DNA of 64,000 nt from Alphaproteobacteria bacterium. GTDB lineage: Bacteria; Pseudomonadota; Alphaproteobacteria; DSM-16000; Inquilinaceae. Position 1 is the first letter of the stretch. Each line of letters begins with the position of its first letter. Below, piece after piece: positions 43,971 to 52,779 of this stretch. The stretch spans positions 1 through 64,000 of the forward strand of contig JANQGH010000071.1 in NCBI GenBank assembly GCA_028277405.1. Reading direction: 5' to 3'. The notes beneath the pieces are model-generated. The model had not been told where the DNA came from. It searched no databases and saw only the letters and a program-made list of their open reading frames with translations. Position numbers and translations under genes: made by a program.

Positions 43971-45194
43971 ATGACGGTCACGATCATCCGCGACTGCACG
44001 ATCTTCGACGGCCACGATGTCTTGGACGGGCGATCCGTGGTGGTCGAAGGCGAGCGGATCGTCGATCTGCCCGACAACGGGGCCTCGGTCAGCGCCGACC
44101 AGGTGATCGAAGGCAACGGGCGCATGCTGATGCCCGGTCTGATCGATGCGCATTACCACGCCTACACGCCGAGCTACGATTTCTACGGCATCGACCGGAT
44201 GCCTGTGCCGTTGCTGACCAGCCACGCGGCCAAGCTGCTGACCGGCGCCTTGCAGCGCGGGTTCACCACCGTGCGCGACGCGGCGGGCGCGGATATCGGG
44301 CTGTGGCTGTCCTTGGAAGAAGGGCTGATCGAGGGGCCGCGCCTGTTCTATTCCGGCAAGGCGATCACACAGACCGGCGGCCATGGCGACATGCGTCGGC
44401 GCGATTACATCGAGCCCTGCGGCTGCGCCTATTCCGGCGCGCTGACCCAGACCGTGGACGGGGTCGACGAGATGCGTCGGGCCGTGCGCGAGGAGTTCCG
44501 CAAGGGTGCGCATCAGATCAAGGTCTTCATCAGCGGCGGGGTTTCGACCGCCAACGCGCCGCTGTGGATGCCGCATTTTTCCTCGGAGGAGCTGCGCTGC
44601 GCGGTGGAAGAGGCGGAAAAGCGCCGCAGCTACGTCATGGCCCATTGCCACACCGATCACGGCGCCAAGCAGTGCCTGGAGGTCGGCATCCGCTCGATCG
44701 AGCATGGCAGCGAGGTCCATGAGCACACCGCGCAGCGGATCGCCGAGGCGGGCGTGTTCGTCGTGCCGACCCTATCGGCCGGCCACAACATCGCGACCTA
44801 TGGCTCGGAACTGGGTCTGCCGGCGAGCGCGCTGGTCAAGGTCAAAGAGGTGCAGGAGAGCGCCTTGAAGTCGTTGGAAACCAATGTGCGCGCGGGCGTG
44901 AAGCTGGGCCTCGGCGCCGATTTGCACGGTCACCGTTTCCACGAACGGCAGGCCATGGAGCTGGTGCTGCGCGCCGAGGTGCAGCCGCCGATCGACGTAT
45001 TGCGCTCCGCCACCTCGATCAACGGTGAACTGGTGCAGATGAAGGGCGAGCTGGGTGTGGTGGCTGAGGGCGCCTATGCCGACCTGATCCTGGTCGACGG
45101 CGACCCGCTGGCCGACCTGTCGATGCTGCTGGAACCGCAGGAAAACATGCCGCTGGTCATGAAGGGCGGCCGGGTGATCCGCAATACGCTTTAG
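43971..45194 (+). CDS. Amidohydrolase-family protein (imidazolonepropionase/prolidase-like)
   Basis: This is a 407-residue metal-dependent hydrolase. The first metal site is MPGLIDAHYHAYTPS (HxH). QIKVFISGGVS supplies the carboxylated-lysine region, followed by MAHCHTDHGAKQCLEVGIRSIEHGSEV (two histidines). LGLGADLHGHRF near the end supplies the aspartate. The architecture with N- and C-terminal beta-sandwich pieces (ADLILVDGDPLADLSML) matches the Xaa-Pro dipeptidase/ochratoxinase-like group. No signal peptide is present. A GGGGGAAA-like ribosome site precedes the ATG at 43971. It could hydrolyse an amide delivered by the neighbouring transporter. Confidence 0.88.
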   Translation: MTVTIIRDCTIFDGHDVLDGRSVVVEGERIVDLPDNGASVSADQVIEGNGRMLMPGLIDAHYHAYTPSYDFYGIDRMPVPLLTSHAAKLLTGALQRGFTTVRDAAGADIGLWLSLEEGLIEGPRLFYSGKAITQTGGHGDMRRRDYIEPCGCAYSGALTQTVDGVDEMRRAVREEFRKGAHQIKVFISGGVSTANAPLWMPHFSSEELRCAVEEAEKRRSYVMAHCHTDHGAKQCLEVGIRSIEHGSEVHEHTAQRIAEAGVFVVPTLSAGHNIATYGSELGLPASALVKVKEVQESALKSLETNVRAGVKLGLGADLHGHRFHERQAMELVLRAEVQPPIDVLRSATSINGELVQMKGELGVVAEGAYADLILVDGDPLADLSMLLEPQENMPLVMKGGRVIRNTL

Positions 45195-45201
45195 CCGACC
45201 C

Positions 45202-46221
45202 TCAACTGTCGAACAGGTGGCAATAGACCGTTCGGTTGCCTTGCTGGATCGGCTTCGGCTCTTCCACCGCGCAACGCTCGAACGCGTGCGGGCAGCGATC
45301 GCGAAACCGGCAGCCTGACGGAGGGTTGCGCGCATCCGGGGCGCCACCATGGATCGGCAGCGCCTCGTGCGACTGGTCCGGGTGCGGCACGGGCACGGCG
45401 GTGACCAGCGCCTTGCTGTAGGGATGCAGCGGCTCGTGCACCACCTCTTCCGTCGGCCCGTCCTCGACCACCCGTCCCAGATACATCACGATGGTCCGTT
45501 CGCAGACATAGCGGACCAGGGCGAGGTCGTGCGAGATGTAGATCGCGGTCAGGCCCAGCCGTTCGCGTACGTCTCGGAACACGTTCAGGATGCCGGCGCG
45601 AACGCTGACATCCAGCATCGAGACCGGCTCGTCGGCGACGACGAAGGTCGGCTGCAGGATGAGGGCGCGGGCCATGACGATGCGCTGAAGCTGGCCGCCG
45701 GACATCTGGTGCGGATAGCGCTCCAGGATCTCCGCCGGGCTGGGCGAACGCACCAGTTCCAGCGCTTCCTCGATCAGGCCCAGCCGTTCGGCCCTGGGCA
45801 CGCCGGCATTTTCCAAGGGCTCGGCCAGGGACTGGCGGATGGTCAGGCGCGGGTTCAGGGCCTCGAACGGGTTTTGGAAAATCAGTTGCGCGCTGCGCCG
45901 GAAGGCCCGCAGATCCGCGCCGTCGATGGTCGCGGTATCGCGGCCTTCGAACAGAATGCTGCCGGAGGTCGGCGGCACCAGCTTCAACAAGAGCCGGCCC
46001 ATGGTCGTCTTGCCGCAACCGGACTCGCCCAAGAGCCCGACGCTCTCGCCGCGCTTGAGGGTAAAGCTGACGCCGTCGACGGCCTTCACCAGCGCCGACC
46101 GGCCGCGCAGGGTGGCGATCAGGTTGCTGCCGACCTGGTAGTGCTTGGCGACACCCTCGGCGCGGACCACCTCGTCGCGATGGTCCTGACCGTCGATCGC
46201 GGGCGCGGTTACGCCGACCAT
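45202..46221 (-). CDS. Oligopeptide ABC transporter ATP-binding protein, OppF type, cluster 2
   Basis: This is a 339-residue ATPase. Walker A is GESGCGKTT, the signature is MSGGQLQRIVMARAL and Walker B is FVVADEPVSMLDV. The C-terminal oligo_HPY block has PDARNPPSGCRFRDRCPHAFERC. It overlaps the preceding OppD-type gene by 13 bases and is the last gene of the racemase-transporter operon. It is convergent with the amidohydrolase gene, with seven bases between them. Confidence 0.94.
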   Translation of the reverse strand: MVGVTAPAIDGQDHRDEVVRAEGVAKHYQVGSNLIATLRGRSALVKAVDGVSFTLKRGESVGLLGESGCGKTTMGRLLLKLVPPTSGSILFEGRDTATIDGADLRAFRRSAQLIFQNPFEALNPRLTIRQSLAEPLENAGVPRAERLGLIEEALELVRSPSPAEILERYPHQMSGGQLQRIVMARALILQPTFVVADEPVSMLDVSVRAGILNVFRDVRERLGLTAIYISHDLALVRYVCERTIVMYLGRVVEDGPTEEVVHEPLHPYSKALVTAVPVPHPDQSHEALPIHGGAPDARNPPSGCRFRDRCPHAFERCAVEEPKPIQQGNRTVYCHLFDS

Positions 46222-47234
46222 GTCGCGACCTCCGACGCCTTGGCGCGCAGCATCTCGGCATCCCCGTTACGGCGGCAGGCCGAGACATGGCCCGCCGGCC
46301 CGTCGACGATCTCAACCTCGTGCAGGACCATTTCGGTCGCCCGGCATTCCGGTTCGACAAACGGGCAGCGCGGCGCGAACCGGCAGCCGCTGGGCGGCGC
46401 GCTTAAATCCGGCGGGCTGCCCTCGATCGGGGTCAGAATGCCCTGGCTCGACTGCAGGTCGGGGAAGGCATTGTACAGGCCCATCGTGTACGGGTGGTAA
46501 GGCGCGGTGAGCACTGTCCTGGTATCGCCGGACTCGACCACCTGGCCGGCATACATGACGACGATGCGGTCGCAGACGTAAGCGACGACGCTGATGTCGT
46601 GGGTCACCAAAATGACCGAAATGCCCAGGCGCTGTTGCAGCGCTTGAAGCTGGTCCAGGATCTGGCGCTGCACGATCACATCCAGCGCCGTCACCGGCTC
46701 GTCGGCGATGATCAGCTTCGGGTCGAGCGCGAGTGCCAACGCAATGGCGACCCGCTGGCGCATGCCGCCGGAAAACTGGTGCGGAAAGTCGCGCAAGCGC
46801 CGTGGTTCGATGCCGACCAGTTCGAACAGGGCCTCGGATTTCTCGCGCGCCTCCGCCTTCGACAGGCCGCCGCGCTGGCGCAGCACCTCCCCGAGTTGGG
46901 TTTCGATCCGGTAGACCGGGTCCAGGGAGTTCATGGCGCTTTGCGGAATGAAGGCGATGTCGCCCCAGCGCAGGCGGTTCATCTCGCCTTCAGACAGTTT
47001 CAGCAGGTCCGTGCCGTCAAAGAAGATCTCGCCGCCGGCAAACCGGGCGTTCTTCGGCACGACCCGGGTCAGCGCCCTGGCGATGGTGGACTTGCCGCAG
47101 CCGGACTCGCCGACCAGCCCGACGATGCCGGCCGCCGGCACATCGAACGTGGCCCCGTCGACGGCGTGGACCATGCCATTGCCGACGACATAGGACACGC
47201 TGAGATCCCGTATGGACAGCAGCGGCGCCGTCAT
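46209..47234 (-). CDS. Oligopeptide ABC transporter ATP-binding protein, OppD type, cluster 2
   Basis: This is a 341-residue ATPase with Walker A GESGCGKST, signature [15 protein letters not shown] and Walker B LIIADEPVTALDV. The oligo_HPY tail is SPPDLSAPPSGCRFAPRCPFVEPEC. The ATG overlaps the permease stop (ATGA at 47231-47234). Together with the OppF-type protein it drives import by the cluster 2 transporter. Confidence 0.94.
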   Translation of the reverse strand: MTAPLLSIRDLSVSYVVGNGMVHAVDGATFDVPAAGIVGLVGESGCGKSTIARALTRVVPKNARFAGGEIFFDGTDLLKLSEGEMNRLRWGDIAFIPQSAMNSLDPVYRIETQLGEVLRQRGGLSKAEAREKSEALFELVGIEPRRLRDFPHQFSGGMRQRVAIALALALDPKLIIADEPVTALDVIVQRQILDQLQALQQRLGISVILVTHDISVVAYVCDRIVVMYAGQVVESGDTRTVLTAPYHPYTMGLYNAFPDLQSSQGILTPIEGSPPDLSAPPSGCRFAPRCPFVEPECRATEMVLHEVEIVDGPAGHVSACRRNGDAEMLRAKASEVATWSA

Positions 47235-48163
47235 TCTTTCAGCTTCGGGAACAGGATTTCCTCATACCCCCGGCTAATGAAGAAGCCGGCGACGACGACC
47301 AGCACGATGCACACGCCGGGCGGTATGAACCAATAGTAAGCGCCGGTGGACAGCGCCTGGCTGGCATAGGCGTCCTGCAGCATGTAGCCCCAGGAGATGG
47401 TTTCCGGATCGCCGAAGCCGAGGAAGCTGATCGACGCCTCGGTCAGGATCGCCCAGCCGATGGCGATCGAGCCGTACAGGAACGACAGGGGCAGGATGTT
47501 GGGCGCGATGTGGCGGAAGACGATCTTCAGGTTGCTGGAACCGGACACGCGCGCCGCCTCGACGTAAGCCCGGGTGCGCAGGGACAGCACCTGGCTGCGC
47601 ACCACCCGCCCGGTATCCCGCCACAGAATCAAGGCCATGGCGAAGACCACGTTCCAGATGCTGGGCTCCATGAACGCCGCCAGCACGATGACGAAGGGCA
47701 GAAACGGGATGCCGAAGGCGATGTCCGCCAGGCGCATCAGCATCATGTCGACGACGCCACCGAAATAGCCGGAGATCAGCCCGACGATGGTGCCGATCAC
47801 AGCCACCACGGCGGCGGCCGTCAGGCCGATCAACAGGGCGCTTTGCGAGCCGTAGACGAGCTGGGAGAAGATGTCCCGGCCCAGGCTGGTGGTGCCCAAG
47901 ACGAAGCCGTCCTCGCCGGGCAGCCGGTCGGCGGCCAGATCGTAGGATTCGGTGAACAGGATCTCGGTCGGATCATGGGGCGCGATCTGATTGGCGAAGA
48001 CCGCGACCAGGAAGAACACGAGGTAGATGATGATCCCGATCATCGCGAACGGATCGCTGAGCGGCAGATGGATAGACCGGACAATGCGCCACAGGCCGCT
48101 GACAAACGCGTTGAGCCGGCTGGGATAGGCCGCCTGGGTGGTCGTGGCGGTCTCGCTAGGCAT
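47231..48163 (-). CDS. ABC transporter permease, OppC/DppC type, cluster 2
   Basis: This is a 310-residue six-span permease. After a 30-residue cytoplasmic leader, the first span is IGIIIYLVFFLVAVFANQIAP, followed by the OppC motif LGTTSLGRDIFSQLVYGSQSAL. The ATPase contact loop is YVEAARVSGSSNLKIVFRHIAPN. Its start overlaps the stop of the OppB-type gene by eight bases. Confidence 0.93.
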   Translation of the reverse strand: MPSETATTTQAAYPSRLNAFVSGLWRIVRSIHLPLSDPFAMIGIIIYLVFFLVAVFANQIAPHDPTEILFTESYDLAADRLPGEDGFVLGTTSLGRDIFSQLVYGSQSALLIGLTAAAVVAVIGTIVGLISGYFGGVVDMMLMRLADIAFGIPFLPFVIVLAAFMEPSIWNVVFAMALILWRDTGRVVRSQVLSLRTRAYVEAARVSGSSNLKIVFRHIAPNILPLSFLYGSIAIGWAILTEASISFLGFGDPETISWGYMLQDAYASQALSTGAYYWFIPPGVCIVLVVVAGFFISRGYEEILFPKLKE

Positions 48164-49133
48164 GGGAGATGCGCGGATCGAGCAGGCCGTACAGCAGATC
48201 GGCCAGCAGGTTCATCAGGATGACCACGACGGCGATGAGCAAGAAGGCGCCCTGAGCCAGCGGATAGTCGCTGGCGGACACCGCGCGCACCAGTTCGCGG
48301 CCGAGACCGGGCCAGCTGAACACCGTTTCGACCACCACGCTGCCCTGCATCTGATAGCCGATGGCGATGGCCAGCGACGTGGCGACCGGCAGCAGCGCGT
48401 TGCGGGCGGCGTGCCGGACTACGATGGTCCAGTTCGACAGGCCCTTGATGCGCGCCATGGTGACGAAGTCCTCGCTCATCACGTCGAGCATGTTCGAGCG
48501 CATGAGCAACAGCGGCAGGCCGTGGAAATAGATCGCCAGCGTCAAGGCCGGCAGGAACAGGTGGCGCCAGAAATCGCCGGAGGTATAGAGCGCCAGCAGA
48601 CTGGGATATTCCGACCCCGCCGTGCGCATGCCGCCGGCGGGAAACCAACCCAGGCTGAAGCTGAACACGGCCAGCAAGACCATGCCGAGCCAGAACTCCG
48701 GCATCGCCCGGGTGGTCAGGACGAACGGGATGGTGGCGCCTTCGACGAAGCTGCCCCGCTTCCAAGCGAGATAGGCGCCGCCGACGACGCCGATCATGTA
48801 GGCCAGGATGATGGAAAACAGCGACAGAACCAGCGTGTTGGGCAGCAGCATCAAGACCCGCTCGCCAACCGGCTGGCGGTAAAAGAAGCTCTCGCCCAGA
48901 TCACCGTGGAGCAGGTTCCACAGATAGATCAGATATTGCTCGAACAGCGGCCGATCGAGCCCGAAGCGGGCCATCAGGATGCGCTGCTGTTCCTCGGTGA
49001 AGGTGGGATCAATGTAGGCGGCAAGAGGGCTGCCCGGCATCAAGCGGAAGATCAAGAACAGGATGGTAGCCACCGCCCACAGCACGAAGACGAGCTGCAG
49101 CAGGCGCGACACGAACCGCTTGACGCCGGACAT
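48156..49133 (-). CDS. ABC transporter permease, OppB/DppB type, cluster 2
   Basis: This is a 325-residue permease that starts VKRFVSRLLQLVFVLWAVATILFLIFRLMPGSP, the standard OppB opening. The contact loop is DFVTMARIKGLSNWTIVVRHAARN, followed by GSVVVETVFSWPGLGREL. It comes 24 bases after the substrate-binding protein. It forms the channel with the OppC-type protein. Confidence 0.93.
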   Translation of the reverse strand: MSGVKRFVSRLLQLVFVLWAVATILFLIFRLMPGSPLAAYIDPTFTEEQQRILMARFGLDRPLFEQYLIYLWNLLHGDLGESFFYRQPVGERVLMLLPNTLVLSLFSIILAYMIGVVGGAYLAWKRGSFVEGATIPFVLTTRAMPEFWLGMVLLAVFSFSLGWFPAGGMRTAGSEYPSLLALYTSGDFWRHLFLPALTLAIYFHGLPLLLMRSNMLDVMSEDFVTMARIKGLSNWTIVVRHAARNALLPVATSLAIAIGYQMQGSVVVETVFSWPGLGRELVRAVSASDYPLAQGAFLLIAVVVILMNLLADLLYGLLDPRISHA

Positions 49134-49157
49134 CCGACGAACGTCCTCTTAGGTGAA

Positions 49158-50813
49158 CTATTCGCCGAGGGTTTCGCTAACCCCGTCGGGGTAGTGCAGT
49201 CGCCCGTCGATCACCTCATACCCGGCCTCGGCCAGGATCGCCTGGGCAACCTCGACGCCGGTTTCGAACTCGTCGACATCGTCGTTGTGCCAGAACGCCA
49301 ACGCCGGCGAGATCACCGAGTTGGACGGGACCGCGAAGCCGCGGAAGGCGGCCCCGACGATCAGGTCACGGTTGATCGCCATCGACAAGGCCTGGCGGAA
49401 TGCCGGATCGCTGAACGGCGGCCGACGGTGGTTAAAGGCGACGTAGCGGAAGCCCATGTCGACCGTCGAGACGACCTCAAGATCACCGTCCTCGCCGGCA
49501 ATCTCGATCAGGATGTTGGGATCGCCCGGATAGTCCGACAGGAAGTTGATCTCGCCCGACCGCAGCATGCCCAGCGACGCCTCAGTATTCGGCACGATGC
49601 GCAGGATCCAGCGATCGACGTTGGGGGCGGAGAAATGGTCCTGGTTCGCCTCCAACACGATCTCTTCATTGGTCAGCCAGGACGAAAACTGGAACGGACC
49701 GGAACCGATCGGGATTTCCTCCTGATAGTCCTCGGCGTTCTCTTCATCCCGCGTCGCCAGATCCTCCAACACCGGCGCCCAGATGTGCTGGGGGATCAGG
49801 TTCAGCTTCGACAGGCTGGCGGTCAGGAACGCGGCCGACGGCGCATTGAGATGGAATTGCAGCGTCGAGTCGTCGACGATCTCGATATCGGCGATGTTGC
49901 TGACGAACGGGCTGTACATCGGCGCCTCGTCGCCCATGGCGGCCTCGAACGAGAACACGACGTCTTCGACCGTGACCGGCTCGCCATCGTGCCAGGTCAT
50001 GCCGTCGCGCAGCACGATCTCGACCGTGCTGTCGTCCAGCCATTCATAGCTTTCCGCCGCCCAGGGCTGCGGCAGGCCGTCCGGCCCGATGCGCAGCAGC
50101 CTGTCCCAGATCAGTTCGGTGATCCAGCTGTCGGTGCCGCCACTGATCCAGAGAGGGTTGATGCCCTGCACGTTGTCGGTCGAGTTCAGGACCACGTCGC
50201 GCTGATCACCCAGCGGTTCCAGATTTATGAACGTCCAGGTGTTGCGGATGCCGATGCCGCCCTGGTCGATGACTGAGTCCGGGTCCCAGACGGTATTGTC
50301 ATAGGCGAAGGTCGACTGCGGGTGCGCCAACATCAGGTTTGGCTGGTCAGCGGCCAGGATGGCCTGGGCCCGATGGATCAGGTCGCGCCGTGCATCGATG
50401 TCGGTCTCGGTCCGCTGGGCCTCGACGATGGCGTCGTATTCCGGGTTCTCGTAGCCGATGAAGTTATAGCCGGTCGGCGCCGTGGTCGTGTGGAACAGGT
50501 TGAAAATCAGCTCGTCCGGGTCGCTCCGCTCCGGCCGGCCGACCATTTGCCATCCGGTGGTGTCCCAATCGTCCCGGTTGTACCAGACGATGTCGGCCAT
50601 CTGCTCCCACGGCATGACCTCGATATTGACGTCCAGGCCCAGCCGCCGCCATTCCTGGGCGATCAGTTGAACGAACTGAAACTCCGACGGCTGCGCCGCC
50701 TGGGGCCGCGAGAAGATCGTGATTTCGCGGATCTCGTCGCCGGCGGCGAAAACCGGGCCGGCGACCGAAAGGGCGAGACCGAACGCGGTTGTCGCCTTGA
50801 ACAGGTTTTTCAT
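49158..50813 (-). CDS. Peptide-type ABC substrate-binding protein, cluster 2
   Basis: This is a 551-residue periplasmic protein of the SBP_bac_5 family. The signal peptide KNLFKATTAFGLALSVAGPVFA ends near residue 23. The mature part contains the C-lobe segment PPFSDPAFRQALSMAINRDLIV and VEIVLRDGMTWHDGEPVTVEDVVFSFE. The ATG at 50813 has a near-perfect AAGGAGG eight bases upstream and was preferred over a start seven codons earlier. Operon context with a racemase suggests an amino-acid- or peptide-like ligand. Family members also bind opines, sugars and nickel chelates. Confidence 0.91.
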   Translation of the reverse strand: MKNLFKATTAFGLALSVAGPVFAAGDEIREITIFSRPQAAQPSEFQFVQLIAQEWRRLGLDVNIEVMPWEQMADIVWYNRDDWDTTGWQMVGRPERSDPDELIFNLFHTTTAPTGYNFIGYENPEYDAIVEAQRTETDIDARRDLIHRAQAILAADQPNLMLAHPQSTFAYDNTVWDPDSVIDQGGIGIRNTWTFINLEPLGDQRDVVLNSTDNVQGINPLWISGGTDSWITELIWDRLLRIGPDGLPQPWAAESYEWLDDSTVEIVLRDGMTWHDGEPVTVEDVVFSFEAAMGDEAPMYSPFVSNIADIEIVDDSTLQFHLNAPSAAFLTASLSKLNLIPQHIWAPVLEDLATRDEENAEDYQEEIPIGSGPFQFSSWLTNEEIVLEANQDHFSAPNVDRWILRIVPNTEASLGMLRSGEINFLSDYPGDPNILIEIAGEDGDLEVVSTVDMGFRYVAFNHRRPPFSDPAFRQALSMAINRDLIVGAAFRGFAVPSNSVISPALAFWHNDDVDEFETGVEVAQAILAEAGYEVIDGRLHYPDGVSETLGE

Positions 50814-50851
50814 GAAAGGGACCTCCTTGCTCATTCACTGCTTGTGCATTG

Positions 50852-50911
50852 CGCCCGGTTTCCGACAGCGCGGGCCGGGCGTTTTCTTGGTTGGGCGGCG
50901 CGGGCGCCGCC
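50852..50911. repeat. Two hairpins in the racemase/binding-protein intercistronic gap
   Basis: CGCCCGG (50852-50858) pairs with CCGGGCG (50875-50881), and GGCGGC (50894-50899) pairs with GCCGCC (50906-50911). Both lie in the 107-base gap between racemase and substrate-binding protein. Such stems between operon genes often act as processing or partial-termination sites that raise the level of the binding protein mRNA. That role is inference. Confidence 0.45.
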
Positions 50912-50920
50912 GATTGGCGA

Positions 50921-51673
50921 TCAGGCGCTCAAAACCTCTTTCGGTTTGGCGGCCGCCAGTTTCGGGGGCGGCGCGAAGGCCGTCGCGGAATGGGTCAAGC
51001 CCATCGAAACCTGTGTTTCGGCCAGCTTCAGGGCGGCCTTGCCGGCATTGATGACGGGAACACCGACCTCCGCCGAAACCGTCTCGGCGAGGTCCAGGAA
51101 CGACATGGTCATGCAGCCCAGCAGGATGGAATCCGCCCGATCCTGCTTCACGCAGGCGCGGCTGACCTCGATCAGGCGGTCGAGCGTGGCGGCCCGGTCC
51201 TGCATCAGGTCCAGAACGGCGATGTTGGTGGCACGTACCGATGCCAGCTTGGCCGCGACACCGGCCTTGTGGGCCAGATGTTCCTGGCCGGCGATCAGGC
51301 TGTCATAGATGGTCAGGATCGAAAACTTGTGGCCCAGCGAGGCCGCCAATAGCATCGAAGACTCGGCCGGCCCGATCACCGGCATGCGGACCAGCTCCCG
51401 CGCCGCCTCCAGCCCCGGATCGCCGAAGCAGCCAATGATGGCGGCGTCGAAGCCGTCGGCCTCGCAATCGCGAATGAGATCGAGCGTGGCCGGGATGGCC
51501 AGCATCTCCTCATAGGCGGATTCGATGGATGATGGTCCGGTCTCGACATCGACCACCTGGGCGGTCGTGCCCTCGAACGCCCATTGGTTCAACAACCGTT
51601 CACGACGCTTCACTTCGGTGGCGCCCATCGGTCCCTTCGACATGGGACCTGGCACGACATACGCGATTTTCAC
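50921..51673 (-). CDS. Aspartate/glutamate/hydantoin racemase-family protein
   Basis: This is a 250-residue cytoplasmic, cofactor-independent racemase-like protein. The two catalytic cysteines are Cys82 (IIGCFGDPGLEAA) and Cys187 (ILLGCMTMSFLD), at the usual positions in the two half-domains. The sequence is nearer to hydantoin racemase (HyuE) and Asp/Glu racemases than to the large MurI group. It starts with GTG at 51671-51673, preceded by AGGAGG six bases upstream. It heads the minus-strand operon with the cluster 2 transporter. Maleate isomerase-like or allantoin racemase functions are alternatives. Confidence 0.87.
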   Translation of the reverse strand: MKIAYVVPGPMSKGPMGATEVKRRERLLNQWAFEGTTAQVVDVETGPSSIESAYEEMLAIPATLDLIRDCEADGFDAAIIGCFGDPGLEAARELVRMPVIGPAESSMLLAASLGHKFSILTIYDSLIAGQEHLAHKAGVAAKLASVRATNIAVLDLMQDRAATLDRLIEVSRACVKQDRADSILLGCMTMSFLDLAETVSAEVGVPVINAGKAALKLAETQVSMGLTHSATAFAPPPKLAAAKPKEVLSA

Positions 51674-51701
51674 TGCCGGCCTCCTGTGTTGACGTGATCC
51701 G

Positions 51702-51728
51702 TGTTTTATTGAATAAAACAGCGTTTCA
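51702..51728 (-). promoter_or_regulatory. Composite palindromic operator, copy 1 (racemase promoter)
   Basis: A perfect 19-bp palindrome, TGTTTTATT-G-AATAAAACA (51702-51720), is extended by GCGTTTCA to 51728. Read on the minus strand it begins TGAAACGCTGTTT, identical to the first 13 bases of the element at 52707-52733. It lies 29 bases from the racemase start and faces that gene. It is the likely binding site of the divergently encoded IclR-family regulator. Confidence 0.65.
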
Positions 51729-51844
51729 TCAGTAGGAGAACGTTAGGACATGTCGCATCGCTGACGCAAGCATCCTAACACCGCACCTGATCGCCCCCGC
51801 CAGGGCGAACACCCACGTCGACCTGCCTTCCGGATAGGTGAGCC

Positions 51845-52669
51845 ATGACCACATCCCGCCGTTACACGATCGAAGCCGTCGACCGGGCCCTGCTTGTGCT
51901 GGAGGCGCTGGCCGAGCATCCGGATATCGGCGTGACGGAACTGGCGAAACAGTTGGGCTACACCAAGACCCTGACCTTTCGCCTGTTGCAGACCCTGGAA
52001 GAACGCGGCTTCGTCGCCAAGGATGGCGGCCAGGCCCACTACGCGCTGGGCTATCGGCTGGCCTATCTCGGCAACTGCGTCGACGAGCAGCAAAGCGTTG
52101 TCGTCGCCGCGTCGCCGATCATGGATGGCCTGCGGGACCAGACCGACGAGAACATCAATCTGATTGTCCGGGATGCCAACCGCATCCTGTGTGTCGCGAC
52201 ACGGGAAAGCCGCCAATCCATGCGGCTCTTCGCCAAGGCCGGCCGGCGCGGGCCGCTGCATGCGGGCGGCGGCAGCAAGCTGTTGCTGGCCTATGCGCCG
52301 GACGACGTTATCGAGCAGGTGCTGGCCGCACCGCTTGAGCGCTACACGCCCCATACGGTGACCGAACCCGCCAGACTGCGGCCGATCCTGAAGACCATTC
52401 GCGAAGACGGCTATCACATCACACGGGATGATCTGGACATCGGCGCCTATTCCATCGCCGTGCCAATTTGGGGGCCGCATGGCGATGTCGTGGCGGCCCT
52501 GTCGGTCGCCGGCCCCAACGCCAGGCTGGACGCCGCGCGCCAGGAGGCGCACCTGTCCGCCGCGCAAGCGGCCGCGCTGTCGATATCGGCCCGGCTGGGA
52601 AGGCCAGCGGCCGGCACCGGCGCGCCGGGCTTAAGCGAAATCTCACCGGAAAACGCTGACGCCGCTTGA
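51845..52669 (+). CDS. IclR-family transcriptional regulator of the racemase/peptidase regulon
   Basis: This is a 274-residue DNA-binding protein. The winged helix (YTIEAVDRALLVLEALAEHPDIGVTELAKQLGYTKTLTFRLLQTLEERGF) is at residues 7-60. The effector domain includes GRRGPLHAGGGSKLLLAYAPDDVIEQVL and the final GPHGDVVAALSVAGP. It is divergent from the racemase-transporter operon, with a perfect palindrome between them, and a second copy of the element follows its own 3' end, before the M28 gene. It probably controls both units. Effector unknown. Confidence 0.9.
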   Translation: MTTSRRYTIEAVDRALLVLEALAEHPDIGVTELAKQLGYTKTLTFRLLQTLEERGFVAKDGGQAHYALGYRLAYLGNCVDEQQSVVVAASPIMDGLRDQTDENINLIVRDANRILCVATRESRQSMRLFAKAGRRGPLHAGGGSKLLLAYAPDDVIEQVLAAPLERYTPHTVTEPARLRPILKTIREDGYHITRDDLDIGAYSIAVPIWGPHGDVVAALSVAGPNARLDAARQEAHLSAAQAAALSISARLGRPAAGTGAPGLSEISPENADAA

Positions 52670-52706
52670 GGCCTGAAAACAAGGCTGCTACGACTCCCGC
52701 TCAGAC

Positions 52707-52733
52707 TGAAACGCTGTTTCAGTGAACGAAACA
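52707..52733 (+). promoter_or_regulatory. Composite palindromic operator, copy 2 (M28 peptidase promoter)
   Basis: TGAAACGCTGTTTC (52707-52720) runs into GAAACA (52728-52733). The inner repeat is TGTTTC-N7-GAAACA (52715-52733), and CTGAAAC/GTTTCAG (52706-52722) also forms a palindrome. It shares its first 13 and last 5 bases with copy 1 read on the other strand. It stands 46 bases upstream of the M28-peptidase start and faces that gene. Confidence 0.65.
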
Positions 52734-52779
52734 GCGATGTCGCCATGCCGGCGATCGCGCGCAAGGGAAGGGATAGCGG

